Part shown: piece after piece, positions 17,093 to 26,319 of the stretch
Layout: every line of letters begins with the position of its first letter
Numbering within the stretch: position 1 is the stretch's first letter
From: CAZTNW01 sp964614945
Lineage (GTDB): Bacteria; Caldisericota; JANLFM01
NCBI GenBank assembly: GCA_964614945.1
Contig: CAZTNW010000003.1
Span: 62,001 to 126,000, forward strand
Direction: 5' to 3'
DNA: 64,000 nucleotides
The notes under the pieces: generated by a model
The model's input: the letters and a program-made list of their open reading frames with translations, nothing else
Told to the model about the DNA's origin: nothing
Databases searched by the model: none
Position numbers and translations under genes: made by a program

Positions 17093-18045
17093 TCGCGTAA
17101 TCTCCGACCGGTCAGGGCGATAAAGACATCTTCCAGTGTATTGCCGCGTAATCTGATATCGCCGTGTTTGATACCAATGTCGTTAATCCTCCGGGTGATA
17201 GCTGGTAGCAAATCGACAATTCCAAGTGCTCTCATTACCAGTATATTGTTTTGCAGGGTAACATTATTAACAATGCTTTTGATTGCCCGGCAGGCGTTCT
17301 GCGACAGATCGCCGTTGTTCAAATCTATCTCCAGGACATCTCCCTCACCTAAATTACGCCTCAATGCATTGGGAGTATCCAGCGCCAGTAGAGCCCCGTG
17401 GTCTATAATAGCCACCCGGTCGGCCATGCGGTCTGCCTCATCCATATTATGGGTAGTCAGGATAACAGTGTGTTCTTTATTGGATTTAGCCCAATCCCGT
17501 ACGTACTCGCGTACCAGCACCCGGCTTTGCGGGTCAAGCCCTGCCTCAGGTTCGTCAAGGATCAGCAACTTTGGATCATGCATCAACGCTAATGCCAGAT
17601 TGAGTCGCCGCTGCATACCACCCGAAAGCGTTGCGGCTAGCTTACGGCGCTTTTCCGTAAGATGAAATATCGCCATCAGGTCTTCGGCGCGTTGCCGGCA
17701 CATCTTTCGGGGCAGGTCATACATTTCCCCGATGAAGACAAGCTGCTCCAGGCAGGTCTGTTTGGGCCAGATTATAATATTTTGCGGACATAGACCGATA
17801 TCGCTTTTCATCGATTGTTCGAGCGGCTTATCATTAAAGAAAATGCTACCGCTATCCGGTTTGAGCAGGCCGCACAGCATTGAGATAGTCACTGTCTTTC
17901 CAGCACCATTGGGGCCAAGAAGAGCCAGGATTTCACCGCTTCTGATATCCAGGCTGAGTTCGTTGACTGCCGTGACGTCTCCGAAACGCTTGACCAGTCT
18001 TTCGGCTTTTAAAATACACGATACCTTGCCACTAGTTATTGGCAT
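17089..18045 (-). CDS. ABC exporter ATP-binding protein
   Basis: ATPase partner of the downstream permease. Walker A GPNGAGKT, Q-loop GLCPQN, signature LSGGMQRR, Walker B LLILDEPEAGLD and the switch His in LTTHNMDEAD are all present. The C-terminal ~80 residues form the accessory region common in drug exporters (DrrA/CcmA type). I prefer ATG 18045 over GTG 18048. The start overlaps the tetR stop region (AAGGGATGA), which also supplies the ribosome-binding site. Confidence 0.9.
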   Translation of the reverse strand: MPITSGKVSCILKAERLVKRFGDVTAVNELSLDIRSGEILALLGPNGAGKTVTISMLCGLLKPDSGSIFFNDKPLEQSMKSDIGLCPQNIIIWPKQTCLEQLVFIGEMYDLPRKMCRQRAEDLMAIFHLTEKRRKLAATLSGGMQRRLNLALALMHDPKLLILDEPEAGLDPQSRVLVREYVRDWAKSNKEHTVILTTHNMDEADRMADRVAIIDHGALLALDTPNALRRNLGEGDVLEIDLNNGDLSQNACRAIKSIVNNVTLQNNILVMRALGIVDLLPAITRRINDIGIKHGDIRLRGNTLEDVFIALTGRRLRE

Positions 18046-18049
18046 CACT

Positions 18050-18754
18050 TCATCCCTTTAAAGCACTTTCAATAAAAGCCATAAGATTATCCAGAATACG
18101 TTCCCGGGCCATGTTTTCATCCGTAAGCTGATAATACGTGTTTAAATGTGGCAGTAACTGTGCATCATAGACGGCAATGACCAGTGAATTTACCAAGCGA
18201 GCCATTGCCTCAAGGTCGATATCGGTGCGTATTTCACCGCGTGATTGCGCCGCTATTAGAATGGATCTGGTCATATCCAACATTACTTGCGCTATGGGTC
18301 GTACTATTCTTTCCGTGAGAGCTGGCTCGCCTTGATAAGCGGCGCGGGTAAAATATCGAATATAACCCTGGTACTCCTTGTCCATTTCATCAGCACCCCG
18401 AAGATAGGCTCGCAAAGCATCGAACAGCGGCATTCCTGTCAAATAAGGTTTGAAATGGGTAAACGCCGCGACCATTTGCCTCGTAGTGATTTCAATGGCG
18501 AAGTCAATCAACCCCTGGCGATGGTTGAAATACTGATAGAGGGAACCCACAGATACACCGGCTCGTCGCGCCACCTCCTTAATATTGATTAGAGCCGGGC
18601 CTTTAAGAGCGGCTTCTTCAAGGATGCTGTTAACGATGGATTCACGCCGCGAAGGTTCAAGGCGGAAGAAAGTAGTGGTGATGATACAACTCTTTTGTAA
18701 ATCGGCAAGTAAGTCTAAATTAAGAAAAGTATTTATCGATGGATATGAACTCAT
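18050..18754 (-). CDS. TetR-family regulator of the adjacent ABC exporter
   Basis: A 234-residue TetR/AcrR regulator. The helix-turn-helix spans INIKEVARRAGVSVGSLYQY and FNHRQGLIDFAIEITTRQM (about residues 55-95), and a ~140-residue ligand-binding domain follows. It is the first gene of the operon with the ABC ATPase and permease. The start lies inside its own palindromic operator, with a -10 box only 7 nt upstream and no ribosome-binding site, so the mRNA is probably leaderless and repression autogenous. A wrecked paralogue lies at 19933-20234. Confidence 0.9.
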   Translation of the reverse strand: MSSYPSINTFLNLDLLADLQKSCIITTTFFRLEPSRRESIVNSILEEAALKGPALINIKEVARRAGVSVGSLYQYFNHRQGLIDFAIEITTRQMVAAFTHFKPYLTGMPLFDALRAYLRGADEMDKEYQGYIRYFTRAAYQGEPALTERIVRPIAQVMLDMTRSILIAAQSRGEIRTDIDLEAMARLVNSLVIAVYDAQLLPHLNTYYQLTDENMARERILDNLMAFIESALKG

Positions 18755-18784
18755 GGTTCATATAATATGAACCATGAGTTCATA
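18744..18784. promoter_or_regulatory. 41-bp palindromic TetR operator
   Basis: TATGAACTCATGGTTCATA, the 3-bp spacer TAA, and the exact reverse complement of the first arm. Each 19-bp arm is itself a near-palindrome (ATGAAC-N5-GTTCAT), so the site looks like two adjacent TetR dimer sites. It covers the spacer and -10 of the tetR promoter and the tetR start codon. Confidence 0.85.
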
Positions 18785-18790
18785 AGTCAA
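18762..18790 (-). promoter_or_regulatory. tetR promoter inside the operator
   Basis: Minus strand TTGACT (18785-18790), 17 bp, TATTAT (18762-18767). The ATG begins 7 nt downstream, at the expected transcription start. The decayed copy keeps the same geometry (TCGACA-17-TATGAT-7-ATG). Confidence 0.7.
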
Positions 18791-18865
18791 ATAGGCTTTC
18801 TTTCTGATAAGACTCTCAGGTCATTCATGATTTATTGGAAGCAATACTTGGAACTTTCTGGAAGT

Positions 18866-19705
18866 CTACATTTTACAAGCGACAACGGCAAACTCTGTGC
18901 TCTCCGGGTCAAACGGCGAGCCCGCAACATCCGAGTAGAAACACTCCACCTTGAATCCGCATTCCAGGAATTCCTTCTCCAGGTCTTCCGGATTGAAATA
19001 CTGAAGCCAGTTGTAAACAGTCCGGGTGAGATTAGCTTCTATGATAGTATACTTGTCAAGTATTATCTTTTCCTTTTCATACTTGAAAGTATTTAAAAAT
19101 CCATAGTATTTATTCGCAGACCAGAAGTTATTTAAAAGGTTGGTTTCATACATCGCAGTTTCTTTCCGCTGCTCGAATGCTTTCAGTGAATATACATCCA
19201 GAAGAACAAACCCTCCGGGTTTTAAAAAACTGTGGAATTTAGACAACATTTTATTTCTTTGAGATGGGCTGAGCGCGCAGAAGTCACACATAATCATTAG
19301 GATTAGTTCAAACCGGTCATCGGTTTCATATTCCAGGTAGTTCTGATTGAGATACTTGATGTGTAGTTTCTCTTTACTCGCTACCTCTTGTGCGTACTCA
19401 ATTGACCTTTTTGAAAAGTCTATTCCGGTTACCACTGCCTGCTTTCTAGCCAGTCTAGTTGTATATAGTCCTGGGCCGCAACCAAAATCAGCAATCTTTG
19501 TTCCAGCACCGATGTTGAATCGAGAAACTATCCAATCTACCGACTTTTCAATGAATGTTGTCTTACGTGATGAGATATCAATTTCGCCATTCAGGTGGAA
19601 GGACAACATCTGTTTTGAGGTGTGATCATCAGTCCAGAGATCACTTGCTGTATAGAACTCAAATGGTTTAGGACGCGTGTTTATTTTTTCAAGCTCTTCA
19701 AACAT
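18866..19705 (-). CDS. Class I SAM-dependent methyltransferase
   Basis: A 279-residue methyltransferase. The SAM-binding motif I is KIADFGCGPGLYTTRLA, followed by the acidic end of strand 2 (VVTGIDFSKRSIEYA) and motif III-like FELILMIMCDFCAL. FLKPGGFVLLDVYSL is the usual post-motif. The substrate is unknown. I chose ATG 19705 (TGGAGA just upstream) over 19729. It lies between the intact tetR-ABC genes and the tetR relic. A deleted second copy is at 26550-26930. Confidence 0.85.
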   Translation of the reverse strand: MFEELEKINTRPKPFEFYTASDLWTDDHTSKQMLSFHLNGEIDISSRKTTFIEKSVDWIVSRFNIGAGTKIADFGCGPGLYTTRLARKQAVVTGIDFSKRSIEYAQEVASKEKLHIKYLNQNYLEYETDDRFELILMIMCDFCALSPSQRNKMLSKFHSFLKPGGFVLLDVYSLKAFEQRKETAMYETNLLNNFWSANKYYGFLNTFKYEKEKIILDKYTIIEANLTRTVYNWLQYFNPEDLEKEFLECGFKVECFYSDVAGSPFDPESTEFAVVACKM

Positions 19706-19932
19706 ATGTCTCCATCTTAATACACTCAATTGTGTCTGTGAAATATCTTAACAAAGTGGCTGCTACTTTCCATTCACTTAAACTGATACTTTGTCCACCA
19801 AGCGACTGTCTTTACTTACGGAAAAGCTAATCTCTGGCTGCAGTGTAATTCCACGGCGTGTTATTCCTTGTATAACTTTCGAATCACCGGATTGCACCTA
19901 ATAGTGGATAAAGCCGGCATATACAAAGCCTT

Positions 19933-20234
19933 TTAGCGGCTGCTTCCAAATTCCGGGGCATTGGTGGTGATTTCGATGGCGAAGTCAAGCAAACCCTGGC
20001 GATGGTTGAAATACTGGTAGAGTAAACTCACAGATACACCGGCCTGTCGCGCCACTTCTTTTATATTGATCATGTCAGCCCCTTCAGGGCAGGCTTCTTC
20101 GATGATGCTGGCAACGATGGCTTCCCGCCGCGAAACCTTAAGCCAAATGAAAGTGGTGGTTATAATCCCACGCTGTTGCAGGTCAGTGAGCAAGACCGGG
20201 GTCAACAAAAGTGTTGCTTGCGGGATATGAATTC
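19933..20234 (-). pseudogene. Truncated, frameshifted tetR paralogue
   Basis: The sequence starts MNSYPASNTF, parallel to MSSYPSINTF of the intact gene, then needs a one-base shift to continue as LLTDLQQRGIITTTF. Next comes a helix-turn-helix nearly identical to the intact TetR (INIKEVARQAGVSVSLLYQY, FNHRQGLLDFAIEITT), and it stops just after. The whole ligand-binding domain is missing. An open frame of 91 codons from 20208 might still make a DNA-binding fragment. Confidence 0.8.
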
Positions 20235-20266
20235 ATGATTCATATCATATGAACCTTAGGTTTATA
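20226..20266. promoter_or_regulatory. Degenerate copy of the TetR operator
   Basis: It has the same 41-bp layout as 18744-18784: arm TATGAATTCATGATTCATA, 3-bp spacer TCA, arm TATGAACCTTAGGTTTATA. The arms now match each other imperfectly. It lies at the start of the tetR relic and 17 bp beyond the stop of the upstream ABC permease gene. The intact TetR might still bind it. Confidence 0.7.
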
Positions 20267-20283
20267 TGTCGATTTCACTATTA

Positions 20284-21015
20284 TTATGTGTACCTTTTCC
20301 TTTTGAAATCATTGAGTCCGATTCCTGTAAATAAAATTCCGGCCAGGGAAAATCCTAATTTTCCGATAATCACTGCTGTTGGAACGATAAAATCCGGTTC
20401 GCCGGATGAGCCTACAGGCAGGGTGAGCGGAGCAGTCCGAAAGAAAGAATCACCCAGCAGATCTAAGGCATAGGGCAAACTAGCTTTCCCCATAAGCAGC
20501 AGGAGCAGCATCAGCGCATAAAGCAACGCAGGGTGTATCCGTCCAGCCACCATACCAATACCCGTAACAAACAGCATGGACGGCAAGAGGGTCATGATGA
20601 TCGGATTAACAAAAGCGCCGAAATCGTAAAACCGAAAGGTATCTGCATAGAACGCAAAGCTGATGCCGATGGTGACACCGGAAATCAGGAGAAAACCGGT
20701 CGCTATGGCTAGACATTTAACCGCACCGTATTGCACCGGATCAATTGGGGTTGCCATGGCCAACACCCGCACCCGCTTTTCTTTTCTGGAATACAGATGG
20801 GTGATGAAAAATAGCAGCGTTATAAGGAGCAGCGGTAGAACTAAAGCCAAGAAAGCGCCATAGCTCCAACTGGAAAATGGTGCGGTATAGGAAACACCTA
20901 AAATAATTTCGCCATCCAGGAGCTTCCAGCTGTAGAAAGCTATGACCAGCAGCAAAACAAGAAAGAATTTATTAAAAATGAGCCTTCTTAGCGCATAGCG
21001 AAAGAGTTTACTCAA
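20284..21015 (-). CDS. ABC transporter membrane subunit
   Basis: A 243-residue protein with about six predicted membrane segments (FLVLLLVIAFYSWKLL, FLALVLPLLLITLLFFIT, IATGFLLISGVTIGISFAF, MTLLPSMLFVTGIGMVAG, and two more). It overlaps the permease-peptidase gene by 8 nt and is the last gene of the two-component/ABC operon. It is probably the second half of the membrane channel. I see no recognisable substrate motif. Confidence 0.75.
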   Translation of the reverse strand: MSKLFRYALRRLIFNKFFLVLLLVIAFYSWKLLDGEIILGVSYTAPFSSWSYGAFLALVLPLLLITLLFFITHLYSRKEKRVRVLAMATPIDPVQYGAVKCLAIATGFLLISGVTIGISFAFYADTFRFYDFGAFVNPIIMTLLPSMLFVTGIGMVAGRIHPALLYALMLLLLLMGKASLPYALDLLGDSFFRTAPLTLPVGSSGEPDFIVPTAVIIGKLGFSLAGILFTGIGLNDFKRKRYT

Positions 21016-23185
21016 CGGAAATCGCCTCCTTTGTCAGCCCGCAGGCATTCAGAAAATCATTGTAGGTAATGTAGGGCGGCATCTCAGTTCCGCCGTTCTC
21101 GTAAAGCTGCGCCAGGACGTTGTCCAGCTTGTCCTCGCCGCCCATCAATTCGGCTGCCTTCAGGATATTGAGCGGCATGATCTGATACATTTGTGCGCTC
21201 TCTTCCTGAGCTCTGATTCTTGCTGTGTATTTCTCGGGCAGTATATCCATATATTCCGGATGGCGGCGGTAGAAGGAACGGTTCAACGCGTCCAGACCGG
21301 CTTTCCACTGATCCAGATAGTATTTCTGGACGTAGGCCTCACCAAATTTTTCCTTCATCATGCGGTAGGTGGTGTAGACGGTGAGTCCCTCGGAGGACCA
21401 CGGCTTTTCATCCAAGACGCTTGCGCTCAGCCCCCACCATTGATGGATGATTTCATGTGCCAGCACTTCGCTGCTGGTAGCGCCCTCCAGGGAATTGGGA
21501 TTGTTAAGATGAACGTCGCTGAAAAAGCTCTCTCCCATTACACTGAAATTACCGTATGCACCCCCGCCCATTAAATAGGCGGAGGTCTGAATAATTTTGA
21601 GAGGGAGATCCTGGCCATAAGGCAGTGGGCCATAATGCGCGGTACAGTATTCCACCACTTCTGCCATCACCTGCTTTGCGTCCGCGCGCCGCATAGCCTC
21701 CTCGTGTTTTTTGCTGTAATAGAATTCAATATGCATTCCCCCCGCCTCGATGACCTCCATGACATAATCTCCCGCGAAGAGGTTGATCTGGGTTCCTTTG
21801 TCGACGGCCAGCCATGTTTTTGTCCCATCCGCGTTGTCTGAGACCAGTTTGGCGGTATTGCCGGTTGGGATGAGCGTCAGGTTGCTGGGTAGGGTAATGG
21901 TACCGATAATCGGGATGTCCTCCGCTTTGGTTCGCATGGAGAGCCGCGGCGCAAGGGCGGTACCGCCCAGGTTCACATAGCGGTCACCGACCTCATCGCC
22001 CCAGACATCCATTCTGTTCATGGACCATTCCTGTGGGAATCCGCCGTATTCGACAGCAAGCCTAAGCTCCGGCTCTGCAGGCAGCATGATCGAGACTTCC
22101 TTATTGTTATTTGTGTCGTTGTTCAAATCGGTGAACGGGATGGCTTCGCCATTGACTGTGACCGAGCTAATTTCATATCCGGGATTAACCCGGAAACGGC
22201 ATTCCTGCGGTTCGGTATTGTCATTTTCGATTTCATAGACCGCCCTTCCCTGCAGTGTGCCTTTTTTCGTGTTGAGGATTAGATCCACCTTCGTGCTTTT
22301 CCAAAACATGTTATCACTATAGATACCCTCAGTTTGCACATAGTCCATCGGGCTATGATCGATGTATGGCTGGTAGACGTAGGCAAAGCAACCGCTGCAT
22401 ACCATTAGGGCAGCCAGAAGCGAGAGGCAGATTTTGCGTGCATTCAAACAAAGAGAGCTAAGAATTCCCCTGCCGTAACGCCGGATACAAAGAAGGGAGA
22501 GCAAGTAGCATCCCGACAGCACTGTCAGCCAGAACAGGCGGTTATAGGTTGCCATGCGGAGGATGCGGACATTGCTGAAATCGTCCGAATAGATGGGGAT
22601 CAGGGGGTTGACCCAGCGAAGGATGAAATCATCGGAGAACCACTGGCTCATGCTAAGCAGGGCGAACACGACAAACAAGACGAAGCTGAGATCGACACGG
22701 TAGGTGACATGATATAAGGCCGCCGCCGCGAGGATGCCAAAAAACAAGCTGGGCAGCATCAGCACTAGAAAGCTTGCTATGTACAATTCTGGCACAAAAA
22801 TATTCTTCATCTCCAGCATGGTATACGGAAGATAAACCGTCATGGCCAGCAGTACAGCAACCAGCGCAGGAGCCATTAGTGCCAGTACTCTTGCGCCGTT
22901 TAAGGTCAGCGGCGACACGATGGTGTCAGTCAGGGTGACGGTCTCGCTTCGATGTACGCGGTCTAATTCATAGAGAGTAAGCAGAGCAAAAAAAACCGCT
23001 CCCAAAAGCGCTCCTGTCATAGCAGGATTGGCAATCAGCGCGGACGCTTTTGTTAAGGTAGGGACCGGTACGTACCACGAATAACCTCCTAGAGGCGCAC
23101 AGGCGGTCAGCACAAGCGCGAGCCAGGCGCTTTTTGTTCGGAAGATACGCTTCAGCTCCACAAGAAAAAAAGAGAAGAAGCTCAT
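21008..23185 (-). CDS. ABC permease fused to M1 zinc aminopeptidase domain
   Basis: A 725-residue two-part protein. Residues 1-280 hold about seven membrane segments of an ABC-2 type permease. A last segment near 265 leads into a C-terminal M1 (gluzincin) peptidase domain, with HEIIHQWWG and a zinc-binding Glu 18 residues on (SSEGLT), the full HExxH-x18-E site. The exopeptidase GxMEN loop appears as GGGAYGN, so substrate binding may differ from classical aminopeptidases. The peptidase is probably on the outer face. It lies between the ATPase and second permease genes of a TCS-linked cassette, which suggests peptide sensing, export or detoxification. Confidence 0.85.
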   Translation of the reverse strand: MSFFSFFLVELKRIFRTKSAWLALVLTACAPLGGYSWYVPVPTLTKASALIANPAMTGALLGAVFFALLTLYELDRVHRSETVTLTDTIVSPLTLNGARVLALMAPALVAVLLAMTVYLPYTMLEMKNIFVPELYIASFLVLMLPSLFFGILAAAALYHVTYRVDLSFVLFVVFALLSMSQWFSDDFILRWVNPLIPIYSDDFSNVRILRMATYNRLFWLTVLSGCYLLSLLCIRRYGRGILSSLCLNARKICLSLLAALMVCSGCFAYVYQPYIDHSPMDYVQTEGIYSDNMFWKSTKVDLILNTKKGTLQGRAVYEIENDNTEPQECRFRVNPGYEISSVTVNGEAIPFTDLNNDTNNNKEVSIMLPAEPELRLAVEYGGFPQEWSMNRMDVWGDEVGDRYVNLGGTALAPRLSMRTKAEDIPIIGTITLPSNLTLIPTGNTAKLVSDNADGTKTWLAVDKGTQINLFAGDYVMEVIEAGGMHIEFYYSKKHEEAMRRADAKQVMAEVVEYCTAHYGPLPYGQDLPLKIIQTSAYLMGGGAYGNFSVMGESFFSDVHLNNPNSLEGATSSEVLAHEIIHQWWGLSASVLDEKPWSSEGLTVYTTYRMMKEKFGEAYVQKYYLDQWKAGLDALNRSFYRRHPEYMDILPEKYTARIRAQEESAQMYQIMPLNILKAAELMGGEDKLDNVLAQLYENGGTEMPPYITYNDFLNACGLTKEAISVE

Positions 23186-24045
23186 CGTTCCGCCTCTTTT
23201 GCGATGAGGTAAAGGTATGCATCCTCCAAAGTCGGTTCCGTCGGCTGCGCGAAGTGAGGAAGATTATCCGCCAGAATCCGGCAGAAGATCCCCTGCGCGG
23301 CGTTAACGCGGGCAGTCACCTGATATTGTCTTTCCCGCGTCTCGCCGATTTGTTCCTCGAATATACCGACATGGCCGCGCGCCTTGAGGATCAATTCGGA
23401 TGGCTTGCCGTCGAACAGGACAGCCCCGTGATTGATCACGATCAGGCGGTTGCAGACCGATTGTACATCTTCAATGATATGAGTGGAGAGCAATACGGTC
23501 TTATTTTGCGCGCTGCGTGAGAATAGATTGCGGAAGCCCAGTCGTTCCTCAGGATCGAGTCCAGCCGTGGGCTCATCAAATATCAACAGTTCCGGATCGC
23601 CTAACAGCGCCTGTGCAATGCCCACGCGTTGTTTCTGGCCACCGGACAGTGTGCCGATGCGGGCTTTTCTTTTTTCATTGAGATTGGTCTCCTCGATAAC
23701 TTTTAAAATGGCGGACTTGCTGTTTTTTACTCCCTTAAGGGCTGTCATATAGTCGAGGAATTGGTAAACGGTCAGCTCCTCATAAAGTCCGAAGCTCTGC
23801 GGCAGATACCCCAACCTGGATTTAAAATTCTTCTCAACCTTCACCAGCAGCTGCCCATCCACCAGAATCCGACCGGAGGTGGGGAGCAGCTCTGCTACCA
23901 GCAGTTTCATCAGCGTGCTTTTGCCTGCGCCATTAGGGCCCAAAAGCCCGGTAAAACTGGGACTTTCCAGCGAGAGCCCCACATCTTTCAGCGCCTCCTT
24001 TCCTGTTCTATAGGTCATATTTAGATCCTGTATTTCGATTTTCAA
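23182..24045 (-). CDS. ABC transporter ATP-binding protein
   Basis: A 287-residue ATPase. Walker A GPNGAGKS, Q-loop GYLPQSFG, signature LSGGQKQRVG, Walker B LLIFDEPTAGLD and the switch His in LSTHIIEDVQ are present. It overlaps the permease-peptidase start by 4 nt. A 122-bp gap separates it from the histidine kinase gene, long enough for a promoter controlled by the response regulator. Confidence 0.9.
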   Translation of the reverse strand: MKIEIQDLNMTYRTGKEALKDVGLSLESPSFTGLLGPNGAGKSTLMKLLVAELLPTSGRILVDGQLLVKVEKNFKSRLGYLPQSFGLYEELTVYQFLDYMTALKGVKNSKSAILKVIEETNLNEKRKARIGTLSGGQKQRVGIAQALLGDPELLIFDEPTAGLDPEERLGFRNLFSRSAQNKTVLLSTHIIEDVQSVCNRLIVINHGAVLFDGKPSELILKARGHVGIFEEQIGETRERQYQVTARVNAAQGIFCRILADNLPHFAQPTEPTLEDAYLYLIAKEAER

Positions 24046-24167
24046 TGTTTTTCACCTTCCATACGTATTGCTGCTCTTAAGACAAACCAAGTACACCTAT
24101 AGCAAAGTAATTTGGAGCACAAATGAGATAAACTTGTTTTTTGTGTGAAGAGGAAAAATGGAGTCTT

Positions 24168-25670
24168 TTAGGTCAGCGCAAAGGTGAACTGTACCCCTGC
24201 TGCTGTGTTCTCGATTCTGTATTCCGCTTTATGAAGATCCAAAATCATCTTGACGATGTAAAGCCCTAAGCCGCTTCCGCCTGTGCCGCGATTGCGTGAC
24301 TGCTCTACGCGGTAGAAGGCGTTGAACAGCCTGGAAATGGCTTCATCCGGGATATGAACACCAGTGTTCTCGATGGTAAAGCACACCACTTTATCGCATC
24401 GATGCGCTTTCACGAAAATACTGCTGCCCTCCGGCGAGTAATGTGCAGCATTGCTGATTAAGTTGCTCAACGCTCTGAGCAGCAGCATTTCATCTCCTTC
24501 AACGAACAGATTCTCCTCTATCTCAGTGGATACGGAGAGATTCTTCAGGGTGAAAAGATCCTGGTGCGCGGACAGGCAGTGGCTGGCTAGCGCACCGAGA
24601 TCGAGCCGTTTCAGGCGCAGAGCAAAGTTAGGGGATTCCATGCGGGAAACAGTCAGGAGTTCCTGTACCAATCCCTCCATTCTGTCGGTGACCTTCAGTG
24701 ATCGTCCCAGATATTTTCCGTGGTCGCGGTAAGCCCCCACATTGTTGATCATTCCTTCGAGCTGTCCTTTTACGACGGTGATCGGGGTTTTCAGTTCGTG
24801 AGACACCGCCGCAAAAAAGTCGAGGCGTTTGCGCTCGAGCTCCCGTTTCAGATCGATATCTGCCTGCAGAGATGCATTGGCCGTTTTCAGCTCATCCAGC
24901 GCGGCACTGAGCTTTTCCGCAAGGTTATTGAGGCTGGTGGCCAGCACACCAACCTCATCTGAGCGCTTTTCCTTACAGCGCCAGTGAAATTCCATTTCGG
25001 ACATTCTCTTGGAGATCCGGCTGATATTCACAATGGGACGGGTAACATAAAGCGAATAGAGCCACGACCCCAGAAATGACATCAGCAGAATCGCCACGAC
25101 CAGCAACGGCAGGATGCGGACCAGCGCCTGCGCCGCCTGGTTAACCGGCTGCATGCTGGCTAAAACCACCAACGTATAGGGCGCGTTTGAGCCAGCAAAA
25201 GAAAATGGATAAGACTGTGATGTTGCCACAGAGACATAAGAGGCATCGCCGAGGCTCATGTCATCGGTTGTAATCACAGGAGCGTTGAAGTAGTAATCAG
25301 AAGTATCGGTGCCTGTGCTTTGGTCAGCCCTGCCTTTTCCGTATTTCTGGATTTCTATATCTTCCGCCCAAGAAGAAGCATGTCCGGGGATATCCACCAC
25401 TTTCTCCTGGGCGTCCAGAATCACGACATCCGCATTGTTTTTTACTACAAATCGGTTGAATAACTCGCCGGAATCCTCTAATTTGGTGCTTGCCAACTGC
25501 TCCGTCAATTTAATTGCATTTCTCTCCAGATCGCGGCTCAGTTCCGCAGAAAAGGTTTTGGGCATAAAGCAGGCAATGAAGATAAAAGTCAGCAAGCAGA
25601 TGATAATCAGCAGCATGCTGGTGATCAGAAATACCTTTAGGGTCAGGCTATTTTTGATTCGGCGGATCAA
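24168..25670 (-). CDS. Sensor histidine kinase
   Basis: A 500-residue membrane kinase. The first membrane segment (about 11-32) and the second (about 175-200) flank an extracytoplasmic sensor domain of some 140 residues. HAMP follows (YVTRPIVNISRISKRMSEME), then HisKA with the phospho-His in FFAAVSHELKTPI. The catalytic domain has N-box NLISNAAHYS and G-box GTGGSGLGLYIVK. It overlaps the response regulator gene by 23 nt. It probably senses a peptide or envelope stress and controls the downstream ABC-peptidase genes. Confidence 0.92.
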   Translation of the reverse strand: MIRRIKNSLTLKVFLITSMLLIIICLLTFIFIACFMPKTFSAELSRDLERNAIKLTEQLASTKLEDSGELFNRFVVKNNADVVILDAQEKVVDIPGHASSWAEDIEIQKYGKGRADQSTGTDTSDYYFNAPVITTDDMSLGDASYVSVATSQSYPFSFAGSNAPYTLVVLASMQPVNQAAQALVRILPLLVVAILLMSFLGSWLYSLYVTRPIVNISRISKRMSEMEFHWRCKEKRSDEVGVLATSLNNLAEKLSAALDELKTANASLQADIDLKRELERKRLDFFAAVSHELKTPITVVKGQLEGMINNVGAYRDHGKYLGRSLKVTDRMEGLVQELLTVSRMESPNFALRLKRLDLGALASHCLSAHQDLFTLKNLSVSTEIEENLFVEGDEMLLLRALSNLISNAAHYSPEGSSIFVKAHRCDKVVCFTIENTGVHIPDEAISRLFNAFYRVEQSRNRGTGGSGLGLYIVKMILDLHKAEYRIENTAAGVQFTFALT

Positions 25671-26319
25671 TCCTATACCCTACCCCTCTGATTGTCTCAA
25701 TGTAATCCACCCCTAATTTTTTCCGCAGGTTTTTGATATGCGTATCCACAACGCGCTCATCCCCGAGAAAATCATGCTTCCACAGCTTATTTAACAGCAT
25801 CTGGCGGGTCAGCACTTTACCGATATGGGTCAGTAGCTCGCGTAGCAGTTCGAATTCGCGCTGGGTCAGGTCGACTGCTGTACCACAGATATAAGTCTTG
25901 TATCTATCAATATCCAGAACCAGATCCTGATAAACCAATCGGTTTTGCTCGCCGGTCACAGAGGGTCGACGCAGGACTGCCGCAATCTTTTTCAGCAAAA
26001 TTGGCATAGAGAAAGGTTTGATGATGTAGTCATCCACTTCCAGATCGAAACCTTTCAATTGATTTTCTTCACTATCCAGCGCGGTCAGCATCACGATTGG
26101 CACGTCGGATTCCTTGCGGATCAATTCGCAGACGCCATAGCCATCAATCTTCGGCAGCATGATGTCCAATAGCACCAAATCGAACGAACCCTTGGAAAAC
26201 TGTGAAATGCCTTCCACACCATCGCCAGCCAAAACGACCTCATATCCTCCGTCTTTCAGAAAATTCTCCAGCAGCTCCTGAATGTCAACTTCATCCTCAA
26301 TCACTAAAATTTTCTTCAC
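25648..26319 (-). CDS. OmpR-family response regulator
   Basis: A 223-residue regulator. The receiver domain has the acidic pair EDE near residue 8, the phospho-acceptor Asp in LVLLDIMLPKIDGYG and Lys in VDDYIIKPFSMPIL. The C-terminal winged helix (LTQREFELLRELLTHIGKVL, then VDTHIKNLRKKLG) is of the OmpR type. It is first in the operon with the kinase. Its target is probably the ABC-peptidase operon downstream. Confidence 0.93.
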   Translation of the reverse strand: MKKILVIEDEVDIQELLENFLKDGGYEVVLAGDGVEGISQFSKGSFDLVLLDIMLPKIDGYGVCELIRKESDVPIVMLTALDSEENQLKGFDLEVDDYIIKPFSMPILLKKIAAVLRRPSVTGEQNRLVYQDLVLDIDRYKTYICGTAVDLTQREFELLRELLTHIGKVLTRQMLLNKLWKHDFLGDERVVDTHIKNLRKKLGVDYIETIRGVGYRIDPPNQK

